Positions 35,904 through 44,816 of a stretch of DNA of 64,000 nucleotides are shown piece by piece. Source of the stretch: Vibrio furnissii CIP 102972 (GTDB taxonomy: Bacteria > Pseudomonadota > Gammaproteobacteria > Enterobacterales > Vibrionaceae). Below the pieces are notes generated by a model. That model saw nothing but the letters and a program-made list of their open reading frames with translations, made no database searches and was not told the origin of the DNA. The stretch spans positions 62,001-126,000 of the forward strand of contig NZ_ACZP01000020.1 of assembly GCF_000176175.1 (NCBI RefSeq). Reading direction: 5' to 3'. How positions within the stretch are numbered: the first letter of the stretch is position 1; every line of letters starts with the position of its first letter. A program made the translations under genes and the position numbers.

Positions 35904-36714
35904 AGTAAATCCACATGCCGGAGATATCAACGATTGACGCCAATACTGGACTCACAAGGACAGCTGGGTCCAGTTTACACGCACGCGCAATGATTGGCAG
36001 AATACCGCCCAGCGTGGTGGAAATCGTCACCTGAATAAACAGCGCAATCGCAATGGCCAATGCAATGCTATTGAGGCTGAATCCACCAGCCGCATTCGGA
36101 TCGCTAAACAACAGAATGCGGCCAATCATGACCAGTGCGATGGCAAATGCGATACACAGCGCAACACGGCTCTCTTTCCACAGCACACTCATCCACTGGC
36201 GTTTTTTCAATTCACCCGTCGCCAATGCACTGATCACCAAAGTCGCAGCCTGGCTTCCGGTGTTTCCCCCTGCTGCCGCGATCACTGGCATGTAAATAGC
36301 CAGCAATACCAGCTGACTCAAGGTATCTTCGTAGTGTGAAATGATCAGTCCGGAAACGATCCCCAGCAACGCCAGAGAAATGATCCAGCCGATACGATGT
36401 TTCACGTGATCCATCACACTGGTGGTGAGATAGCTGTGTGACGTTTCGACTTCTGAGTGAATAAATCCCAGGCGGTGCGCGTAGTGACGTGCCCGTTTAT
36501 CGTGATCGTCTTTATCCAACAAGTTCAACAAATGCTGCACATAGCCGACAGAACAGTGATGCAAAATAGCCACCGCCTCATCAATCGGCATAACCGTTAA
36601 TAAATGCACTTGCGTTGCTTCGTCGTACTGCAAAAAAGCATTACGCGCAGCGCCGATTTCCTCTTGAGAAAAATGGGCGTTGTTTTCAATGTAATAATTG
36701 TTCATTACCGTCAT
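35869..36714 (-). CDS. Short MgtE-family divalent cation transporter without CBS domains
   Basis: 281 residues. Residues 1-100 resemble the helical MgtE N-domain (EEIGAARNAFLQYDEATQVH, then LTVMPIDEAVAILHH). The MgtE membrane domain follows, with five helices, the GGNTGSQAATLV motif and an aspartate in SPVLASIVDISG. Full MgtE proteins (about 450 residues) carry two CBS domains between these parts, and here they are absent. The ATG at 36714 has GGGAG 7 bases upstream; the frame continues to 36801. Mg2+ is the likely substrate, Co2+ is possible. It is preceded by a structured leader with a 14-codon ORF. Confidence 0.85.
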   Translation of the reverse strand: MTVMNNYYIENNAHFSQEEIGAARNAFLQYDEATQVHLLTVMPIDEAVAILHHCSVGYVQHLLNLLDKDDHDKRARHYAHRLGFIHSEVETSHSYLTTSVMDHVKHRIGWIISLALLGIVSGLIISHYEDTLSQLVLLAIYMPVIAAAGGNTGSQAATLVISALATGELKKRQWMSVLWKESRVALCIAFAIALVMIGRILLFSDPNAAGGFSLNSIALAIAIALFIQVTISTTLGGILPIIARACKLDPAVLVSPVLASIVDISGMWIYFNVVNYVLGLG

Positions 36715-36775
36715 GGCGAATCTCCCGATTGGCATTGGGTAACGACCATCAATAAGCAGGCACAACAAATTCGCA

Positions 36776-36792
36776 CACATCACTGTGATGTG
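36776..36792. repeat. Perfect palindrome in the MgtE-like leader
   Basis: CACATCAC-T-GTGATGTG: two 8-base arms separated by one base, 62 bases before the start codon. It could be a dimeric repressor site or a hairpin. Confidence 0.55.
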
Positions 36793-36855
36793 ACATGCCA
36801 AAACTTATCAACTAGATAAAATGGAGAAAAAAGATGGGAATTGAAGAACAGGATT

Positions 36856-36872
36856 CCTGCCGCGTGGGCAGG
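36856..36872 (-). promoter_or_regulatory. Leader hairpin after the short ORF
   Basis: A perfect CCTGCC / GGCAGG stem with a 5-base loop lies 26 bases after the stop of the 14-codon ORF. On the minus strand, a CTTTTTTC stretch follows about 25 bases later, too far for a classical intrinsic terminator. Confidence 0.45.
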
Positions 36873-36897
36873 GCTAACAAGCCGATACCAACAGCGG

Positions 36898-36942
36898 TTA
36901 TTTTTCTCCCTTCATACTAGGGGGATGGTCGGTATTGTTCAT
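36898..36942 (-). CDS. Possible 14-residue leader peptide before the MgtE-like gene
   Basis: ATG at 36942 to TAA at 36898 encodes MNNTDHPPSMKGEK. GGAG lies 6 bases before the ATG, a better site than many real genes here. The peptide holds an acidic residue near a Pro-Pro pair. In E. coli mgtL, acidic and proline residues make the ribosome fall off at low Mg2+ and so sense it. The position, 183 bases upstream of a Mg2+ transporter gene on the same strand, fits such a role. Conservation is untested, so this remains a candidate. Confidence 0.45.
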   Translation of the reverse strand: MNNTDHPPSMKGEK

Positions 36943-36959
36943 GTTAGTCTCCGAAAATG

Positions 36960-36980
36960 GCGTTACTTCTAGAGTAACGC
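36960..36980 (-). promoter_or_regulatory. Palindromic hairpin upstream of the leader ORF
   Basis: GCGTTACT-5-AGTAACGC, perfect 8-base arms, 17 bases before the leader ORF start. On the minus strand, a TACAAT (36986-36991) lies just upstream and may be a -10, so the palindrome would be at the 5' end of the transcript or an operator. Confidence 0.5.
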
Positions 36981-37107
36981 GCTGATTGTAACAAACGCGA
37001 CGCGAAAAAGCAGTCAAAAGCGCGTAAATTTTCTCAACGCCTCGACATCCCCTCAACCAACGCCAATACTTGATAGATGACCATCAGCGGCAGGGTTTTC
37101 CATCTCG

Positions 37108-37509
37108 ATGAATAGGATAAAGCGGAAAGGCTATCAATGCGTGGGCATCACTTGCGTGATATTAGGTCTGATCGGCGCGACCGTCCCTTTGCTGCCAACC
37201 GTACCGTTTCTGCTGCTTGCCCTGTATTGCTTCGGCGTTTCCTCCCCAGCCTTTCAACAATGGCTCTTGCAGCATCGAACGCTGGGGCCACTGGCGAGAC
37301 GATTGCATCACAAGCAAGGCTTTACCCGCGCTGAGAAATGGCAATCGCTTGCCGTGATCTGGCTATCGATGGGCAGCGTATGGTATTTCATGGCTCAAAA
37401 CACCCATTGGCAATACGCGATTGCTGCATTATTGGTGTTTGAAACGGGGTTCATTCTGCGATTGAAAACCTATGTCGCCCCAGCGGACGCCACAAAAAAA
37501 GCGCCCTGA
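37108..37509 (+). CDS. DUF454 (YbaN-like) inner-membrane protein
   Basis: 133 residues with three to four hydrophobic segments. The N-terminal pattern GLIGATVPLLPTVPFLLLA, followed by a cysteine/phenylalanine-rich FGVSSPAFQQWL, is the DUF454/YbaN signature. The biochemical function is unknown. It stands alone, convergent with tyrS; its last codons lie inside the shared terminator hairpin. Confidence 0.85.
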   Translation: MNRIKRKGYQCVGITCVILGLIGATVPLLPTVPFLLLALYCFGVSSPAFQQWLLQHRTLGPLARRLHHKQGFTRAEKWQSLAVIWLSMGSVWYFMAQNTHWQYAIAALLVFETGFILRLKTYVAPADATKKAP

Positions 37510-37519
37510 GGCGCTTTTG
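37493..37519. terminator. Bidirectional terminator overlapping the DUF454 stop
   Basis: A GCGCC-4-GGCGC stem extended by A/T pairs, with A-run left and T-run right; it contains the TGA of the DUF454 gene (37507-37509) and also suits tyrS. Confidence 0.8.
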
Positions 37520-37538
37520 TGTCACAATGATGAGGCAA

Positions 37539-38726
37539 TTACTTCACTGTTACGCGAGCAAACTTGCGTTTACCCACTTGGTAAACTGCAGTGCCAGCGG
37601 CAGGAACCAGTTTGGCGTCATCGAGTTTTTCACCATCTTGCTTCACAGCGCCCTGTTTGATCATGCGCATCGCATCGGATGTTGACCCCACAAGACCAGC
37701 TTCTTTCAGCAAGTTAGCAATCGCGATACCCGCTTCGAATTCAAATTCCGGCATCTCTTCTGGCATCGCGCCTTTTTGGAAACGGTTAATGAATTCTTGT
37801 TCTGCAGCATCGGCATCCGCTTCCGTATGGAAACGGGCAATGATTTCTTTTGCCAGCAGGATTTTGATATCACGTGGGTTGGTGCCGTTTGCCACATCGT
37901 CTTTGAACTGTTGCAGCTCTTCCAACGGACGGAATGACAGTAGTTCGTAGTAACTCCACATCAGATCATCGGAAATCGACATGATCTTACCAAACATCTC
38001 GCTCGGAGCTTCACTCACACCAATGTAGTTGTGAGCAGACTTCGACATTTTCTTCTCACCGTCCAAGCCCACCAGCAGTGGCATCATCAGCACCACTTGT
38101 GGCTTCTGACCGTTGGATTTTTGCAATTCACGGCCCATCAACAGGTTGAATTTCTGGTCGGTCCCCCCCAGCTCCACGTCGGTTTCCATCGCCACGGAGT
38201 CGTAGCCTTGCAGCAGCGGATACATGAATTCATGGATCGCAATCGGCTGGCCATTGGCGTAACGTTTTTTGAAATCATCACGCTCAAGCATGCGTGCCAC
38301 CGTTTGGTTTGCCGCCAGGCGAATCATGCCTTCTGCGCCCAACTGAGACAGCCATTCCGAGTTAAACTGAATCTTGGTTTTCGCAGGGTCCAGAATTTTG
38401 AACACTTGCTGCTTGTAGGTTTCTGCGTTACGCAGCACATCTTCGCGCGTGAGCGGTGGACGAGTGGTGTTTTTACCGGTTGGGTCACCCACCATCCCGG
38501 TAAAGTCACCGATCAGGAACGTCACATCATGGCCCAAATCCTGGAAAGTACGCAGCTTGTTCAGGATGACAGTGTGGCCAAGGTGAATATCCGGAGCCGT
38601 TGGATCCGCACCCAATTTGATACGCAGAGGACGGCCTTCTTTGAGCTTGGCAATCAGTTCTTCTTCCGGAATCAGCTCCTCGACACCACGCTTAATCTCA
38701 GCTAAAGCAGCTTCAATACTCGCCAT
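37539..38726 (-). CDS. tyrS: Tyrosyl-tRNA synthetase
   Basis: Class I aminoacyl-tRNA synthetase of 395 residues. The HIGH-like motif is HLGH at 48-51, and KMSKS lies near residue 225 (GEKKMSKSAHNYIGV). A C-terminal S4 RNA-binding domain ends the protein. The MASIEAALAEIKRGVEELIP start and the length fit the TyrZ-like/TyrRS-II type common in Vibrio. I see no T-box upstream, as expected for a gamma-proteobacterium. Confidence 0.95.
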   Translation of the reverse strand: MASIEAALAEIKRGVEELIPEEELIAKLKEGRPLRIKLGADPTAPDIHLGHTVILNKLRTFQDLGHDVTFLIGDFTGMVGDPTGKNTTRPPLTREDVLRNAETYKQQVFKILDPAKTKIQFNSEWLSQLGAEGMIRLAANQTVARMLERDDFKKRYANGQPIAIHEFMYPLLQGYDSVAMETDVELGGTDQKFNLLMGRELQKSNGQKPQVVLMMPLLVGLDGEKKMSKSAHNYIGVSEAPSEMFGKIMSISDDLMWSYYELLSFRPLEELQQFKDDVANGTNPRDIKILLAKEIIARFHTEADADAAEQEFINRFQKGAMPEEMPEFEFEAGIAIANLLKEAGLVGSTSDAMRMIKQGAVKQDGEKLDDAKLVPAAGTAVYQVGKRKFARVTVK

Positions 38727-38856
38727 TCTTGTTCACTCCCACAGATTTGGCAAAAATTTAATAGTTCGACATCTTACTTGAATAGCGATGAATTTTGAAA
38801 CCAGTTAGACTAACGAACTAGCGTTTTTGTTAATTAATCATTGAACGAACCCGAGT

Positions 38857-40149
38857 ATGCATTCTATTTTTGCTCGTCTTCCGTGGATTCATCGGGCCTT
38901 AATCGCCCTATTCAGCGCGTTGATTGTCGTCGCCCTGTTTTTTCTGCCGAATCCGGAGGATCTGAGAAACGATTCCAACCGACTGGAAGTTGGCCGCCAT
39001 TATCCGCTTGCTATCAATAGTGAAGCGCTCTCTCCCGGTTCCACCATTTTACCTTCTGCCATTTTGCGTTGGGAAAAACACACGGTTCACGCGGGTGAAA
39101 GTGCGGCGGTGTTATTTCAACGTATCGGTCTCTCCGCTCGCCAGTTGTATGCACTGACGTCCAGCAATAGCGAGATCAACCATCAGTTGTCGCGTTTAAG
39201 GCCGGGGGATGAACTGCAATTTGGCTTTGATGAAAACAATGACCTGATTCAACTCAAACGAAAACTCAGCGCCTACGAAACATTTTCCATCACAAAAGCT
39301 GAATCCGGCTACACCTCAGCATTTGATAAGAAAGAGATTTTCTATCAATACAACTACGCCGAAGCCGACATCAGTTCAAACTTCTGGAATGCCGCGATGG
39401 GCGCGAGGCTGACCGCAAACCAAATCATGGAATTGGCGGGGATATTCGGTTGGGATATCGACTTTGCACTCGACATTCGCGCGGGAGACAACTTCAAACT
39501 GTTGTATCAAGAAAAAGTGGTAGAAGGAGAAGTGATTGGCCGCGGTAACATCATCGCTGCAATGTTCACCAACCAAGGCACCACGTTTACTGCAATTTTG
39601 GATGACAATACGGGCAATTATTATGATGAAAACGGTCGGGCGATGAAAAAAGCCTTCCTGCGCTCACCCCTCGATTTTCGCCGCGTGTCGTCCAACTTCA
39701 ACCCAAACCGTCTGCACCCCGTGACCGGCCAAGTTAAAGCGCACCGAGGCACGGATTATGTGGCGCCAGTCGGCACGCCGATTTGGGCCGCGGGCGATGG
39801 CATTGTCGAAAAATCGAGTTACAACCAGTTCAACGGGAACTACGTGTTCATTCGTCACAGCAACACTTACATCACCAAGTACCTACACTTGACACGCCGC
39901 ACGGTGAAGACCGGTCAACGCGTCAAACAGGGGCAAGTGATCGGCACACTGGGGGGTACCGGACGCGTCACCGGCCCACACTTGCACTATGAATTCTTGG
40001 TCAACGGCGTACACAAAAACCCGCGCACGGTTGCACTGCCACAATCCAAATCGTTGAACGGCAAGGCCAAAGACACCTTCATTGCCAACGCGCACATTCG
40101 GTTGCAAAAGCTTTCACGCTACAGTGAATTGCTGTACGCCAAAAACTAA
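38857..40149 (+). CDS. shyC: M23 murein DD-endopeptidase ShyC
   Basis: 430 residues. An N-terminal transmembrane helix (about 13-30) anchors it. A LysM/OapA-like region (HAGESAAVLFQRIGLSARQL) precedes a C-terminal lysostaphin-type M23 domain. Zinc ligands are H296 and D300 (HRGTD) and H377 in HLHYEF, with H375 beside it, so it should be active. It cuts peptide crosslinks so the sidewall can expand. The name comes from position: V. cholerae shyC (VC0630) lies beside tyrS. Confidence 0.9.
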   Translation: MHSIFARLPWIHRALIALFSALIVVALFFLPNPEDLRNDSNRLEVGRHYPLAINSEALSPGSTILPSAILRWEKHTVHAGESAAVLFQRIGLSARQLYALTSSNSEINHQLSRLRPGDELQFGFDENNDLIQLKRKLSAYETFSITKAESGYTSAFDKKEIFYQYNYAEADISSNFWNAAMGARLTANQIMELAGIFGWDIDFALDIRAGDNFKLLYQEKVVEGEVIGRGNIIAAMFTNQGTTFTAILDDNTGNYYDENGRAMKKAFLRSPLDFRRVSSNFNPNRLHPVTGQVKAHRGTDYVAPVGTPIWAAGDGIVEKSSYNQFNGNYVFIRHSNTYITKYLHLTRRTVKTGQRVKQGQVIGTLGGTGRVTGPHLHYEFLVNGVHKNPRTVALPQSKSLNGKAKDTFIANAHIRLQKLSRYSELLYAKN

Positions 40150-40157
40150 CACCAGAG

Positions 40158-40184
40158 AAACCGGAGCTTGCTTCGGTTTTTTTT
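40158..40184 (+). terminator. shyC terminator
   Basis: A 9-bp stem with one G-T pair (40158-40166 with 40171-40179) runs straight into eight T. The convergent RND gene ends 5 bases later. Confidence 0.82.
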
Positions 40185-40188
40185 CGGT

Positions 40189-43100
40189 TTATTTTTTCTC
40201 GCGTCCCAGCATCAACAGACACGGCGTCAACACCAAGGTTAACAGCGTGGCAAACGCCAATCCTCCCGCCACCGCCGTCGCCAGCTGTGACCACCATTGC
40301 GTGCTCGGTGCGCCAAATTCAATCTTCTGATGGATGAGGTCAATGTTCATTTCCAACACCATCGGTAACAGGCCTAAAATGGTGGTGATCGTCGTCAACA
40401 TCACCGGACGCAGACGCTGCACACCTGTGCGCAAAATCGCCTCTTGTGGATTCAATCCTCGTTTGCGCAGCTGATTATAGGTGTCGATCAGTACAATGTT
40501 GTTGTTGACCACAATCCCAGCCAGCGCAATCACACCAATCCCCGACATGATCACACCAAACGGTTTGTGGAAGATCAACAAACCAGCAAAGACGCCCACC
40601 GTTGAAAACAACACAGCACTGAGGATCAAAAAGGCCTGATAAAAGCTATTGAACTGAGTGATCAAGATCAGCGCCATCGCCACCAAGGCCACCACAAACG
40701 CCGACTGCAAAAACGCCGCCGAGTGCTCCTGCTCTTCATTTTGTCCGCGCAAACGGAACTCAACGCTGTCCGGTAAGGCGAGTTCAGCCAAAGCATGTTC
40801 GATGTTGGGCAACATCAACGCGAGGTTATACCCTTCCTTTAAATCGGCCATGACATGGATGACACGACGACCATCGACACGCTTGATGGTATCTTGTTTA
40901 TGATCCGGCTTGATGGCCGCAAAGTTGGTGATCGGAACCAGTCCCACTGGCGTTTTTACTCGCAGCTGCTCAAACCGACCAATGTCCCGCTGCGCTGTGG
41001 GATAACGCACCAGAATATCGACTTCTTCATTGGCATCATCAGGCAGATAGTCGCCAATTTTTAATCCATTGGTGACAAACTGCACCGTATTACCGACCAA
41101 CGTTGCATCTGCGTCAAAACGCGACGCATCATCGCGGCGAATGTCGATTCGCCAATCAATGCCCGGTTTATTGCCACTATCACTGATGTTAGTGAACGCC
41201 GGATTGGCATCAGCCCAAGTCCGAACCTGTGTGGCTGCCGCATTCAGCTCATCGGCGTTGCGCGCCGACAGTTCGATCACCAAATCGTGTTCACTTGGAG
41301 GACCGGCATCAGGAAACTTATATTCAATCTCGACGCCAGCGAATTGATCCGTGACCTGTTTGAGTTCCTCAATGATGGTCTTTACTTTGCGCCGATGCTG
41401 CCAGTCAACCGGTGTGATCTGAATCTGACCAATCCCGTCCTCCACCCCCGTGCGCGTGTAGACACTTTCAAACTCATCGTGACCAAGCATCAGCTGCTCA
41501 ATGTCTCGCATGATGGTGTCTTTTTCCTGAATCGACAAATCGCCATAAGAGCGCACTTTGACGGTAAAGAATGGCGGGTCGACTTCGGGGAAAAACTCCG
41601 CGCCCAATCCCGCTTTCGCATAGGTCACACCGACCGCCGCCGCCATCACCACGGCAGCCAGCAGTATTTTGAGTGGGTGACGAATGGCCACTGACAATGT
41701 TAGGTAATAGAGTTTGGTCAGGCCTGTGGCTTGATCAAACTCGCCATTTTGCAACGCAATCATGCGTGCCTGCTCTTGTGGTGAGACGTGCTGCGGCCTT
41801 CCCATCAGGCTGCCTAGTACTGGCACAAACAGCAAGGCCATCACCAGTGAGGCGGCCAACGTGGCAATCAGCGTCAGCGGCAGAAACTTCATGAATTCGC
41901 CCGTGATGTCCGGCCAAAACAGCAGCGGCGCAAACGCGGCCAACGTGGTGGCGGTCGAGGCGGTAATGGGCCATGCCATACGCTTGGCGGCATCGCGGTA
42001 CGCTTCACTACGGGGCATGCCCTCTTGCATGCGCCGGTCGGCAAACTCCGTCACCACAATCGCACCGTCCACCAGCATGCCAACCGCCATAATGAGTGAA
42101 AACAGCACCACAATATTGACGGTCAAACCAAACACTGACAGCACCAACAGCCCGGTTAAAAACGAACCGGGAATCGACACTCCTACCAAAAACGCGGTGC
42201 GCACGCCTAAAATGGCAATGATGACAATGACCACCAACAGGATTGCTGACAGGATGTTATTTTGCAGATCGTTTAGCATCAACTGCACATCTTTCGACTC
42301 ATCCCAAGTGTATTTCACCAGCAAGTTATTCGGCCAATCCTCACGCTTTTGCGCTTCACGCATCACGGTTTTCACCAGCGCCACGGTGTCGATGATGTTC
42401 TCACCGGCTCGTTTTTTTACATCCAGAACCACCGCCGATTTGCCATCAAGACGGGCAAAGCTTTCCGGATCGCGAAACGCACGGCGCACGGTGGCGATAT
42501 CGCCAAACGTGATCACCCGCTTGCCCTCCACCTTGACGGGTAGCTCCAACACATCTTTTAGCGAGTTAAACACCGAGGGGACTTTGACCGAAAAGCGCCC
42601 ATAGCCGGTATCGACAAAGCCCGCGGCCACAACGCGATTATTGAGTGCGATGAGATTGTAGATGTCCCCCTGATCTAAGCCGTAGCTCTCCATCAGTAGC
42701 GGATCGGCCACGATCTCCACAATGTCTTCGCGATCGCCGGCAATATCCACTTCCAACACTTGGCGATAGCTTTCCAGCTTATCGCGCAGCGCTCGGGCGA
42801 TCTGCACGATCCCCCGTTCAGGCACCGTGCCGTATAACACCACCGACAGCACAGGCTGCTCGGACGCCAACGTCACTTCATTGACAATCGGTTCATCGCT
42901 GTCTGCCGGCAACTTCGGTTTGGCGAGGTCAACGGCTTCACGCACGTCCGCCATCGCTTTCGTGAGATCAACGCCAACATTGAACTCCAACACAATTGAG
43001 GCATACCCTTCCGCGGCATTGGCCGTCATCTCTTTCACCCCCTCGATGGCGCGTAATTCTTGCTCCAATGGACGGGCGATCAGTCGCTCCGCATCATCAG

Positions 43101-43269
43101 GGGAGATGCCTTGGTGAGTGACCGAAACATAAATGATGGGAATGGTGATGTCCGGGCTGGACTCTTTGGGAATGGTCAGGTAGGTCAGTACACCCGCTGC
43201 CAGAATAAACACCAGCAACGTCAACATGGTTCGCGCGCGAGACAGCGCGGCATCAATCAATGTAAACAT
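40189..43269 (-). CDS. vexM: RND efflux pump inner-membrane subunit (VexM-like)
   Basis: 1026-residue AcrB/HAE1-type proton-driven pump with two sets of hydrophobic helices and two large periplasmic loops. In helix 4, the usual Asp-Asp pair (VDDAIVV) reads VDGAIVVTEF, so only the first aspartate remains. It follows its adaptor by 9 bases. The name is by synteny with V. cholerae vexLM (VC0628-VC0629), which I recall beside shyC. No outer-membrane factor gene is adjacent, so TolC from elsewhere is expected. Substrates are unknown. Confidence 0.85.
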   Translation of the reverse strand: MFTLIDAALSRARTMLTLLVFILAAGVLTYLTIPKESSPDITIPIIYVSVTHQGISPDDAERLIARPLEQELRAIEGVKEMTANAAEGYASIVLEFNVGVDLTKAMADVREAVDLAKPKLPADSDEPIVNEVTLASEQPVLSVVLYGTVPERGIVQIARALRDKLESYRQVLEVDIAGDREDIVEIVADPLLMESYGLDQGDIYNLIALNNRVVAAGFVDTGYGRFSVKVPSVFNSLKDVLELPVKVEGKRVITFGDIATVRRAFRDPESFARLDGKSAVVLDVKKRAGENIIDTVALVKTVMREAQKREDWPNNLLVKYTWDESKDVQLMLNDLQNNILSAILLVVIVIIAILGVRTAFLVGVSIPGSFLTGLLVLSVFGLTVNIVVLFSLIMAVGMLVDGAIVVTEFADRRMQEGMPRSEAYRDAAKRMAWPITASTATTLAAFAPLLFWPDITGEFMKFLPLTLIATLAASLVMALLFVPVLGSLMGRPQHVSPQEQARMIALQNGEFDQATGLTKLYYLTLSVAIRHPLKILLAAVVMAAAVGVTYAKAGLGAEFFPEVDPPFFTVKVRSYGDLSIQEKDTIMRDIEQLMLGHDEFESVYTRTGVEDGIGQIQITPVDWQHRRKVKTIIEELKQVTDQFAGVEIEYKFPDAGPPSEHDLVIELSARNADELNAAATQVRTWADANPAFTNISDSGNKPGIDWRIDIRRDDASRFDADATLVGNTVQFVTNGLKIGDYLPDDANEEVDILVRYPTAQRDIGRFEQLRVKTPVGLVPITNFAAIKPDHKQDTIKRVDGRRVIHVMADLKEGYNLALMLPNIEHALAELALPDSVEFRLRGQNEEQEHSAAFLQSAFVVALVAMALILITQFNSFYQAFLILSAVLFSTVGVFAGLLIFHKPFGVIMSGIGVIALAGIVVNNNIVLIDTYNQLRKRGLNPQEAILRTGVQRLRPVMLTTITTILGLLPMVLEMNIDLIHQKIEFGAPSTQWWSQLATAVAGGLAFATLLTLVLTPCLLMLGREKK

Positions 43270-43278
43270 CGCGCGCTC

Positions 43279-44379
43279 CTACGGGGTCACCGGTTGCTGA
43301 ACCGCAATGACACGATCGCCGTCGCGCACAAAGCCTTGCCCACGCGTAATAATCTTGACCTGATCGCCAAGCCCCGTCAGCCACACGCCATCTTGTTCCG
43401 CCTTCACCAACTGAATGGGCACGAAGTGGACCGTGTCTGCAACCAAGGTTTTCACGCCAAGATTGCCTTCTGCATCCAACGCGAGCATCGCCGGCGTGAC
43501 TTTGACCGCCGGTTGCGTGGCAAGCGCTAATTCTACTTCCGCACTCACCCCCGCAGGCATCGCATCACGCGGATTGGGAACGGTGACTTCCAGCGCAAAG
43601 GTATGGGTGGCTGGATCGGACACTCGAGCCAGATAGCGAATGGTACCATCGAGCAGCATGCCATCCATCAATCGCACTCGCGCGCTTTGCCCCACCGCTA
43701 AATGTTGAATGTGACGCTCACTGACATCGGCTTCGATGACCAACGGATTGAGTTCAATCAGCGTCGCGATCGGATCGCCAATACCAACATAATCACCGTG
43801 TTCAACAGGTAACAACTCAACCACTGCATCAAATGGCGCGCGCACTTGGGTATGGCGCAAGGCGAGTTCAACGCGACTGAGTTCAGCGTTGGCATCCGCT
43901 CGCGCCGCCAGCGCATTGGTGTAGGCAACCTCGCCTTGTAGGCCTCGATTTTTGAGCGACTTCGCCGCCTGATACTCTTGCTCACGTACACGAAGTTGCG
44001 CGCGAGCGCGTGCCAGTTGCGCCGCCAAATCACCCGTTTCAATACGCGCAATGACTTGGCCTTGTGTCACGGCTTGACCTTTCTCGACCAGTAACGCTTG
44101 AATTCGGCCACCAAACTCCGCCGCCAGACGCACCTGACGATTCGGCGCGGTTCGGCCGTAGAGTTCGATTTTTTTGTCGGTGGGCTGCGCGACGAAGGTT
44201 TGATATAACACGCGCGCAAGGGGAATGGTGTCGGCGTTGGGCTCTCGGCGCTCTTCGGCGTTTAACGCCCCAAGACTGAGCCAAGCAGCGAGAAGACCAA
44301 TAAGGCAGGCAGAAAAAAGCCAAGGACGTTGGGTCAGAAAGTGACCCACGGACAAGCGGCCCGACGTAGGGTGAGACAT
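43279..44379 (-). CDS. vexL: RND periplasmic adaptor (VexL-like)
   Basis: 366-residue membrane-fusion protein. An N-terminal hydrophobic segment (FSACLIGLLAAWLSLGA) has no lipobox cysteine, so it is membrane-anchored rather than lipidated. A lipoyl-like domain (EKGQAVTQGQVIARIETGDL), a coiled-coil hairpin rich in Ala/Arg/Glu, and a beta-barrel domain follow. It starts the vexLM operon and links the pump to TolC. The name comes from synteny only. Confidence 0.83.
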   Translation of the reverse strand: MSHPTSGRLSVGHFLTQRPWLFSACLIGLLAAWLSLGALNAEERREPNADTIPLARVLYQTFVAQPTDKKIELYGRTAPNRQVRLAAEFGGRIQALLVEKGQAVTQGQVIARIETGDLAAQLARARAQLRVREQEYQAAKSLKNRGLQGEVAYTNALAARADANAELSRVELALRHTQVRAPFDAVVELLPVEHGDYVGIGDPIATLIELNPLVIEADVSERHIQHLAVGQSARVRLMDGMLLDGTIRYLARVSDPATHTFALEVTVPNPRDAMPAGVSAEVELALATQPAVKVTPAMLALDAEGNLGVKTLVADTVHFVPIQLVKAEQDGVWLTGLGDQVKIITRGQGFVRDGDRVIAVQQPVTP

Positions 44380-44402
44380 AAATAATCCTTTATACTTATA
44401 TC

Positions 44403-44454
44403 CCTACGCAACCGCCTTATACGTAGGACAGTCAGCCGCTGAAGGCGACTGACT
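44403..44454. repeat. Two hairpins between vexL and erpA
   Basis: CCTACG / CGTAGG (44403-44408 with 44422-44427) and AGTCAG / CTGACT with an inner CGC/GCG (44430-44454). Neither has a T-run on the minus strand, so they are not clear terminators. The erpA transcript may run into vexL. Confidence 0.4.
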
Positions 44455-44474
44455 TTGGCATCTAGGGTCTGATG

Positions 44475-44816
44475 TCAGACACTAAACGATGCACCGCAGC
44501 CGCAAGTTGTGGTTGCGTTCGGGTTGCTGACAAAGAAACGAGACCCTTCCAGTCCTTCCGTGTAATCAACCACCCCACCGATGAGATATTGCAGGCTCAT
44601 CGGGTCAACCACTAAGGTTACGCCGCTGTTTTCGATCGTGGTGTCACCATCATTGACGTTTTCGTCAAACGTAAAACCGTATTGGAAACCGCTGCAACCG
44701 CCGCCGGTGATATACACGCGCAGTTTCAGTGCTGGATTTTCTTCTTCAGCGATCAACGCTCTCACGCGTGTTGCCGCTGCATCGGAAAAAGATAATGGTA
44801 CATTTATATCGCTCAC
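44475..44816 (-). CDS. erpA: Iron-sulfur cluster insertion protein ErpA
   Basis: 113-residue A-type carrier that hands Fe-S clusters to targets such as IspG/IspH. The three conserved cysteines lie in GGGCSGFQYGF and the C-terminal TCGCGASF. The GTG at 44816 is chosen because GAGG lies 5 bases upstream and homologues begin MSDxNVPL; the ATG at 44855 would add an unrelated 13 residues. It is divergent from hemL, a common arrangement. Confidence 0.94.
   Translation of the reverse strand: MSDINVPLSFSDAAATRVRALIAEEENPALKLRVYITGGGCSGFQYGFTFDENVNDGDTTIENSGVTLVVDPMSLQYLIGGVVDYTEGLEGSRFFVSNPNATTTCGCGASFSV

Noticed and set aside
36715..36960. M-box (Mg2+) riboswitch before the MgtE-like gene
   Set aside because: The leader lacks the long multi-helix M-box layout and conserved loops; a short ORF with simple hairpins fits better.
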